Assembly (NCBI GenBank): GCA_031552235.1 | Contig: JAVBMR010000027.1 | Location: 1 to 31,525, forward strand | Direction: 5' to 3' | Length of the DNA stretch: 31,525 bases | From: WRDF01 sp031552235 | GTDB taxonomy: Bacteria; Bacteroidota; Bacteroidia; Bacteroidales; Rikenellaceae | In this document: piece by piece, positions 31,192 through 31,525 of the stretch | Layout of the letters: the number at the start of each line of letters is the position of its first letter | How positions within the stretch are numbered: the first letter of the stretch is position 1 | Translations under genes and position numbers: made by a program | Notes under the pieces: generated by a model | Told to the model about the DNA's origin: nothing | Databases searched by the model: none | The model's input: the letters and a program-made list of their open reading frames with translations, nothing else

Positions 31192-31525
31192 TTACCCTCC
31201 CAAAATATCGGTTTTGAAATTCTCCTTGCCCAGCGCGTAAACCAGATCTCGGCCTTTGGCCCGCAGCTCACCGGACATGGTAATGTTCACGTTGGCCGTG
31301 CCGCCGCCGGCGGTCATCATCTCCTTGAGCCTCGACAGCGGGGCGATGACTTCCGGGTCGACGCGGGAGTTGGGGTTGTCGCCGACCATCGCGTAGGTCG
31401 GCCCGAAGACCAATCCGCCCTTCGCCAACTTCGGGGCGTTCTCTTTCGCGTTTTTGTTGATCAGCGCCGTCATGACCGCTGCCGCAGCCACCATAGCCGC
31501 GCCGACGGCAATGGCCGCCCACGGG
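31192..31525 (-). CDS. phage tail tape measure protein, C-terminal end (partial)
   Basis: The frame is open to the right edge of the window, so only the last 110 residues are present. The visible start PWAAIAVGAAMVAAAAVMTA is the hydrophobic Ala/Gly-rich segment common near the end of tape measure proteins. KLAKGGLVFGPTYAMVGDNP followed by DPEVIAPLSRLKEMM is the typical 'AKGGlv.GPT.amVGDn....PEvI.PL' C-terminal motif. Tape measures set tail length and occupy the tail tube. It shows that the minus-strand genes at 23209-28346 belong to a prophage or phage-like tail module. The stop at 31192 is separated from the nuclease pair by about 110 AT-rich bases. Confidence 0.85.
   Translation of the reverse strand, partial: PWAAIAVGAAMVAAAAVMTALINKNAKENAPKLAKGGLVFGPTYAMVGDNPNSRVDPEVIAPLSRLKEMMTAGGGTANVNITMSGELRAKGRDLVYALGKENFKTDILGG

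Overview
The window looks like a chromosomal segment of a Bacteroidales bacterium, plausibly Alistipes or a close relative (genus is inference). Supporting this are fimbrillin-family lipoproteins, DUF3575/DUF3868 partner proteins, a serine-type sulfatase, A/T-rich leaders without Shine-Dalgarno sequences, and -7 boxes of the Bacteroidetes TAnnTTTG type. No rRNA, complete tRNA or CRISPR array is visible.

Layout. (1) 1-2063: the 5' part of a DUF3575 gene on the minus strand and a divergent fimbrillin-like lipoprotein, ending at a perfect 14-bp hairpin terminator. (2) 2084-4510: a secreted S-type sulfatase on the minus strand. (3) 4830-15066: a seven-gene fimbrial operon on the plus strand. Its order is major fimbrillin, FimB/Mfa2-type anchor, minor subunit, DUF4906-like subunit, an 880-residue protein with four tandem beta-sandwich repeats, DUF3575, and DUF3868/OmpA-like protein. 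A strong hairpin separates the pilin from the anchor, and a terminator closes the operon. (4) 15067-18153: a low-density region containing one orphan gene for a 446-residue Cys-rich, Gly/Tyr-rich protein. The gene sits between a structured leader and a structured terminator and is bracketed by near-identical 15-bp repeats resembling a tRNA 3' end. (5) 18154-22989: an AT-rich minus-strand block with an archaeal-type AAA ATPase and a compact three-gene cassette: TIR-like protein, small membrane protein, and TIR/SEFIR plus P-loop NTPase. This looks like an uncharacterised anti-phage system. (6) 23209-31525: a GC-rich minus-strand prophage tail module running from a partial tape measure to three fibre/tail proteins and a small terminal protein. 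Plus-strand cargo interrupts it twice: an ICMT-like membrane methyltransferase, and an AT-rich pair of PD-(D/E)XK-type nuclease genes.

How the genes work together. The fimbrial genes probably export lipoprotein subunits that assemble at the cell surface. The right half is a mosaic of mobile DNA and putative defence genes. The best candidates for something undescribed are the TIR-TM-TIR/NTPase cassette, the Cys-rich orphan with its RNA structures, and the nuclease pair inside the tail module. All function calls come from reading the sequence; no database search was run.
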